Assembly (NCBI GenBank): GCA_035637095.1
Contig: DASPXX010000232.1
Coordinates: 3,507 to 67,506, forward strand
Source: UBA5704 sp035637095
GTDB taxonomy: Bacteria; Acidobacteriota; Thermoanaerobaculia; Multivoradales; UBA5704
Direction of reading: 5' to 3'
DNA length: 64,000 nt
A program made the translations under genes and the position numbers. Shown piece after piece: positions 63,385 through 64,000 of the stretch. The notes beneath the pieces were generated by a model. That model saw nothing but the letters and a program-made list of their open reading frames with translations, had not been told where the DNA came from and did no database searches. Numbering within the stretch: the first letter of the stretch is position 1; each line of letters begins with the position of its first letter.

Positions 63385-64000
63385 ATGGACACCGCCACCG
63401 CCCGCCCTTCGGTCTTCGTCAGCTACAACCACCAGGACGAAGCCTGGAAGAACCGCCTCGTCAAGCAGCTCCGGGTGCTCGAGCTCGAAGGGGATCTGGA
63501 GGTCTGGGACGATCGCCGGATCGACGCGGGCGACGACTGGCTGCCCGAGATCGAAGCGGCCATGGCCCAGGCCGGGGCCGCCGTGCTCCTGATCTCTCCG
63601 GACTTCCTCACCTCCAAGTTCATCCGCGGCAAAGAGGTCCCGGAGCTTCTTCTCCGCCGCGAGAGCGAGGGCCTGCGGGTGATTCCGGTGATCGTCCATC
63701 CCTGCGCCTGGACCGCTGTCCAGTGGCTCTCCAAGATTCAGTGCCGGCCTAAAGACGGCAAGGAGCTGGATTCCTTCACCAGGCCGAGGGCCGAGAAGCA
63801 TCTCGCAGATCTGGCGCTCGAAATCCGTGACCTACTCGCGGGTCCCCCTCCCCTTGCCCCTCCCCCGCAAAGCGGGAGAGGGGAATCAATACCCGATCCT
63901 CTGACCAACTCCGGGCGGGAGGGGGTTCTCCACAACCTCCCCTACCCGCCCCTCGGCGACCTCTTCACCGGCCGCCAGGAAGAGCTCGACGCCCTGGCCG
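63385..64000 (+). CDS. TIR-domain protein entering a STAND NTPase domain (cut by window edge)
   Basis: The first 205 residues are visible. Residues 8-150 are a TIR domain: SVFVSYNHQDEAWKNRLVKQ, the WDDRRIDAGDDW loop and ISPDFLTSKFIRGKEVPELL, where Glu84 is in the place of the NADase glutamate. A linker at about 152-170 is translated from a palindromic repeat (PPPLAPPPQSGRGES). The end, LPYPPLGDLFTGRQEELDAL, is the usual lead-in to a NACHT/NB-ARC-like STAND NTPase. TIR-STAND proteins are typical of phage-defence sensors that deplete NAD on activation. Function is inferred; the sensor and NTPase lie outside. Confidence 0.85.
   Translation, partial: MDTATARPSVFVSYNHQDEAWKNRLVKQLRVLELEGDLEVWDDRRIDAGDDWLPEIEAAMAQAGAAVLLISPDFLTSKFIRGKEVPELLLRRESEGLRVIPVIVHPCAWTAVQWLSKIQCRPKDGKELDSFTRPRAEKHLADLALEIRDLLAGPPPLAPPPQSGRGESIPDPLTNSGREGVLHNLPYPPLGDLFTGRQEELDALA
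63841..63882. repeat. Palindromic repeat inserted in the TIR gene linker
   Basis: CCCCTCCCCCGCAAAGCGGGAGAGGGG matches the elements at 35547 and 35616. It lies in frame between the TIR domain and the predicted NTPase domain. Confidence 0.7.

Overview
The window is GC-rich, densely coded bacterial DNA. Its gene types recall Acidobacteriota, probably near the Thermoanaerobaculia: a Ser/Thr kinase fused to a TolB-like propeller, an orphan MacB-like permease of the ADOP type, very large TPR proteins, a secreted TPR-CHAT protein, small secreted proteins with repeated FDP(D/N)G motifs, and many translationally coupled (ATGA-type) gene junctions. This is inference from gene content; no rRNA, tRNA or CRISPR array was seen.

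Layout. 1-4.6 kb: start of a non-ribosomal peptide synthetase (NRPS) condensation domain, cut by the window edge, divergent from a two-kinase-domain receptor kinase. 4.6-11 kb: a possible RiPP-type peptide locus. It has a 60-residue leader-like peptide, an ADOP permease, a 31-residue peptide with a Cys-Gly-Cys core, a strong stem-loop, a PqqD-like/M50 metallopeptidase fusion and a TPR protein with a degenerate ATPase domain. 11-19.8 kb: a 5'-3' exonuclease, a coupled operon of an XRE regulator, TPR protein, small zinc-finger-like protein and hypotheticals, and a fused double XRE-TPR protein with a small secreted-protein gene antisense to its linker. A 42-bp palindromic repeat array follows. 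19.8-25.5 kb: amine oxidase, metal/redox-type transporter operon, HAD phosphatase and a toxin-antitoxin pair.

25.6-38.5 kb: a coupled minus-strand NRPS operon: aldo/keto reductase, KAS III-like enzyme, nucleotidyltransferase, AurF-type di-iron N-oxygenase, free carrier protein, PAS-PAS-GAF protein, free adenylation enzyme, PCP-C-A-PCP-reductase NRPS, and a double P-loop kinase. The manually read adenylation code of the NRPS resembles that for proline, and the terminal reductase domain implies release as an aldehyde or alcohol. 38.5-46.6 kb: P-type ATPase without the CPx motif, a second toxin-antitoxin pair, small proteins, a TPR lipoprotein and a 2-hydroxyacid dehydrogenase.

46.6-64 kb looks like a variable, possibly defence-related region. 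A 2016-residue membrane NTPase has its Walker A and Walker B motifs separated by about ten membrane segments (KAP-like architecture). Next come rearranged pseudogenes, a YhaO/YhaN (SbcDC-like) nuclease-ATPase pair, a secreted PDZ-TPR-CHAT protein, a Uma2-type nuclease, a 21-bp palindromic repeat array and a TIR protein entering a probable STAND NTPase domain at the edge. Palindromic repeats of a REP-like type have also inserted in frame into at least three proteins of the window.
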